Origin: JAWWPY01 sp964412845
Lineage (GTDB): Bacteria; Actinomycetota; Actinomycetes; Streptosporangiales; Streptosporangiaceae
Reading direction: 5' to 3'
Length of the DNA stretch: 14,954 nucleotides
NCBI GenBank assembly: GCA_964412845.1
Contig: CAYPQM010000163.1
Location: 1-14,954 of the forward strand
How positions within the stretch are numbered: position 1 is the first letter of the stretch; the number at the start of each line of letters is the position of its first letter. Shown here piece by piece: positions 13,495 to 14,954 of the stretch. The notes beneath the pieces are model-generated. The model was not told where the DNA came from, did not search any database, and saw nothing but the letters and a program-made list of their open reading frames with translations. Made by a program: the position numbers and the translations under genes.

Positions 13495-13512
13495 CTGGCA
13501 GGTAACTGCCAG
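13495..13512. promoter_or_regulatory. Perfect inverted repeat in the divergent promoter region
   Basis: CTGGCAG-GTAA-CTGCCAG has two exact 7-nt arms and a 4-nt centre. It overlaps the position expected for the -35 of the LLM gene (CTGGCA, 13495-13500) and lies 28 nt before the start of the MDMPI-type gene on the other strand. It is a good operator candidate for both genes; the cognate regulator is unknown. Confidence 0.55.
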
Positions 13513-13519
13513 TCTTCCC

Positions 13520-13525
13520 TAGGGT
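13520..13525 (+). promoter_or_regulatory. Putative -10 box of the LLM oxidoreductase gene
   Basis: TAGGGT fits TANNNT and lies 8-13 nt before ATG 13533, so a transcript would start at or within a few bases of the start codon. CTGGCA at 13495-13500 is a possible -35, though 19 nt away. A G-rich stretch (GGGGGGA) directly before the ATG could also aid ribosome binding. Confidence 0.4.
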
Positions 13526-13532
13526 GGGGGGA

Positions 13533-14456
13533 ATGCAGATCGGATTTGGTGCTCCCGTGGCGGGCGTGTGGGCGACCCCGGACAACCTGGCCTCATTCGC
13601 CATCGCGGCGGAACAGGCCGGTTATGCGTCCCTGTGGACCTTCCAGCGGCTGATAGTCCCCGAGGGATCCGCCATGGACCCCGTGTACCACAGCGTGCTG
13701 GACCCGATGGTGGCGCTCGGCTACACGGCCGCGGTCACCTCCCGGATCAGGCTCGGCGTCGCCGTGCTGAACGTGCCGTACCTCTCCCCCGCCATCGTCG
13801 CCAAGCAGGCGGCCACCGTCGACGTGCTCTCCAGCGGACGGCTCGACCTGGGCCTGGGCATCGGCTGGATGCCCGAGGAATTCACCCTGACCGGGGCCAG
13901 CATGGCGCGTCGCGGCGCCCGGGCCGCCGAGTTCATCGCGGTGCTGCGGCACCTGTGGGCCGATCAGGTCGCCGAGTTCAGCGGCGAGTTCTACACCGTG
14001 CCCGCCGCGCGGACCGCGCCCCATCCGGTGCAGCGCCCTGGTCCCCCGGTGATCCTGGGCGGGATCGTCCCGCAGGCCCTGGAACGGATTGGCCGCCTCG
14101 CGGATGGCTGGGTCACCTCCAGCCGGACCGATCTGTCCCGGATCGGCGAGGGCATCGAGATCATCAAGAACTCGGCCAGCAAGGCCGGGCGTGATCCCAG
14201 CGCCATCCGGGTCATCTGCCGTGGCGTGGTCCGCGCGGGCGCCCCGTTGGTGGTCCCCGAGGGCGGCGGCCGGGTGCTGCTGTCGGGCAGCTACGACGAC
14301 ATCCGCGGCGACACGGAATGGCTCTCGCAGCAGGGAGTGACCGAGATCTTCTACGACCTGAACTGGGATCCCCTGGTCGGCGCGCCCGATGCCGACCCGG
14401 CCGGGGCCACCGCCCGCGCCGCCGAGATCCTCGACGCCCTCGCGCCGCGCCGGTGA
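13533..14456 (+). CDS. LLM-class flavin/F420-dependent oxidoreductase
   Basis: Luciferase-like monooxygenase-fold (TIM barrel) redox enzyme, 307 aa. It begins MQIGFGAPVAGVWATPDN, with FAIAAEQAGYASLW, LDPMVALGYTAAVTSRIRLG, and the characteristic DVLSSGRLDLGLGIGWMPEEF stretch (about 99-119) seen in actinobacterial F420-dependent LLM proteins of the TIGR03619-like group. PVILGGIVPQALERIGRLADGW (about 174-195) is the usual phosphate/cofactor-binding strand. F420 use rather than FMN is inferred from this resemblance. ATG 13533 starts at the conserved MQIGFG; GTG 13524 would add three residues and lie in the -10 box. It diverges from the MDMPI-type gene. The 82-nt convergent gap after it contains only a weak dyad (CCCGC-CGG-GCGGG at 14493-14505). 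Confidence 0.9.
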   Translation: MQIGFGAPVAGVWATPDNLASFAIAAEQAGYASLWTFQRLIVPEGSAMDPVYHSVLDPMVALGYTAAVTSRIRLGVAVLNVPYLSPAIVAKQAATVDVLSSGRLDLGLGIGWMPEEFTLTGASMARRGARAAEFIAVLRHLWADQVAEFSGEFYTVPAARTAPHPVQRPGPPVILGGIVPQALERIGRLADGWVTSSRTDLSRIGEGIEIIKNSASKAGRDPSAIRVICRGVVRAGAPLVVPEGGGRVLLSGSYDDIRGDTEWLSQQGVTEIFYDLNWDPLVGAPDADPAGATARAAEILDALAPRR

Positions 14457-14538
14457 CCCAGGGGACGCCGGCCGCCCCCGCCGGGCCGGTGACCCGCCGG
14501 GCGGGCCGGACCGGGCCGCGCTAGCCAGGCAGCTCAGG

Positions 14539-14954
14539 TTAGCCGCGGGGCATCTCGCGGTGGGCGATGGCGGCCGCCTCGGTCCGGCTGGAGGCGCCGA
14601 GTTTGCCGAGGATATTGGACACGTGCACGCTGGCCGTTTTCGGGGAGATGAACAGCGCGGCGGCGATCTCCCGGTTGCTGTTGCCCGCCACGAGCAGCCG
14701 CAGCACCTCCCGTTCCCGGCCGGTCAGCCCGGCCAGCGTGCCGGGACCCTGGTAGCCACCCGGTTGCGGCCGGCCGAGCCGGGCCCGGCGGCCAAGGTCG
14801 GCCAGCGCGGCGCGCAGCGGCCCCGCACCGAGCTGGTCCGCGGCTTCCACGGCCAGCCGCCATTCCTGCTCGGCCTGGTCGCGGTGGCCCGCCTCGGTGA
14901 GCGCCTCGGCCAGCCGCCACCGGGACCGGGCCGCCTCGTACACGAACCCAGGGC
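14539..14954 (-). CDS. LuxR-family regulator, C-terminal part (N-terminus off window)
   Basis: The frame is open across the right edge and ends at TAA 14539, so this is the C-terminal 138 residues or so of a larger protein. YEAARSRWRLAEALTEAGHRDQAEQEWRLAVEAADQLGA looks like TPR-type helices, and ALADLGRRARL closes that region. The LuxR/GerE helix-turn-helix follows: LTGREREVLRLLVAGNSNREIAAALFISPKTASVHVSNILGKLG, with the conserved Glu of REREVL, the NREIA turn and the KTASVHVSNIL recognition helix. Helical repeats directly before the DNA-binding domain are typical of large ATP-binding LuxR (LAL/MalT-like) regulators, whose N-terminal ATPase would lie outside the window. Targets are unknown. 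Confidence 0.88.
   Translation of the reverse strand, partial: PGFVYEAARSRWRLAEALTEAGHRDQAEQEWRLAVEAADQLGAGPLRAALADLGRRARLGRPQPGGYQGPGTLAGLTGREREVLRLLVAGNSNREIAAALFISPKTASVHVSNILGKLGASSRTEAAAIAHREMPRG

Noticed and set aside
14493..14505. CCCGC-CGG-GCGGG dyad after the LLM gene as a terminator
   Set aside because: The stem is only 5 bp in very GC-rich DNA and no T-run follows; it is too weak to list as a feature.

Overview
The window is GC-rich DNA with short intergenic gaps, GTG/TTG starts and overlapping start/stop codons. It encodes a mycothiol-dependent-type enzyme (MDMPI/DinB fold), an LLM-class (F420-type) oxidoreductase and a LAL-type LuxR regulator. Together these point to a high-GC actinomycete; the lineage cannot be fixed further from sequence alone. 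I see no tRNA, rRNA, CRISPR array, transposase, integrase or phage gene, and no gene-free stretch longer than 300 bases.

Left part (1-6808, all minus strand): a compact cluster read from high to low coordinates. It runs livG ATPase, livF ATPase, livH permease, livM permease, a lipoprotein solute-binding protein, a TetR-family regulator, then an acyl-CoA synthetase/ligase cut by the left edge. The transporter genes are joined by 4-8 nt overlaps or an 11-nt gap, so they look translationally coupled. A perfect 15-bp inverted repeat follows the binding-protein gene. The TetR gene and ligase gene are then separated by 2 nt. The natural reading is a locus that imports a branched-chain-amino-acid-like or organic-acid substrate and activates an acid to its CoA thioester, with its own regulator inside. 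The substrate is unknown.

Middle part (6809-8785, minus strand): a 144-nt gap with several short dyads upstream of livG, an extended-SDR NAD-dependent epimerase/dehydratase, a spacer with a 12-nt direct repeat, and a 71-aa basic hypothetical protein with a strong ribosome binding site.

8417-10624 (minus strand): a two-gene unit of a six-helix membrane protein and a small winged-helix regulator (ATGA overlap), preceded by a two-segment membrane protein with a Pro/Ser/Thr-rich tail.

10759-12660 (plus strand): a D-amino-acid-oxidase-type FAD enzyme, probably translated leaderless, followed after 18 nt by a protein that joins an eight-cysteine N-terminal domain to pentapeptide repeats. A hairpin and a 16-bp tandem repeat carrying the stop codon close this unit.

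12693-14954: an MDMPI/DinB-fold enzyme (minus) and an LLM-class oxidoreductase (plus) diverge from a short promoter region holding a perfect 7-bp-arm inverted repeat. The C-terminus of a LuxR-type regulator (minus) runs off the right edge. Nothing here is a clearly new system. The most unusual items are the Cys-rich/pentapeptide fusion, the strong unexplained inverted repeats, and the CxC motif in the solute-binding protein.
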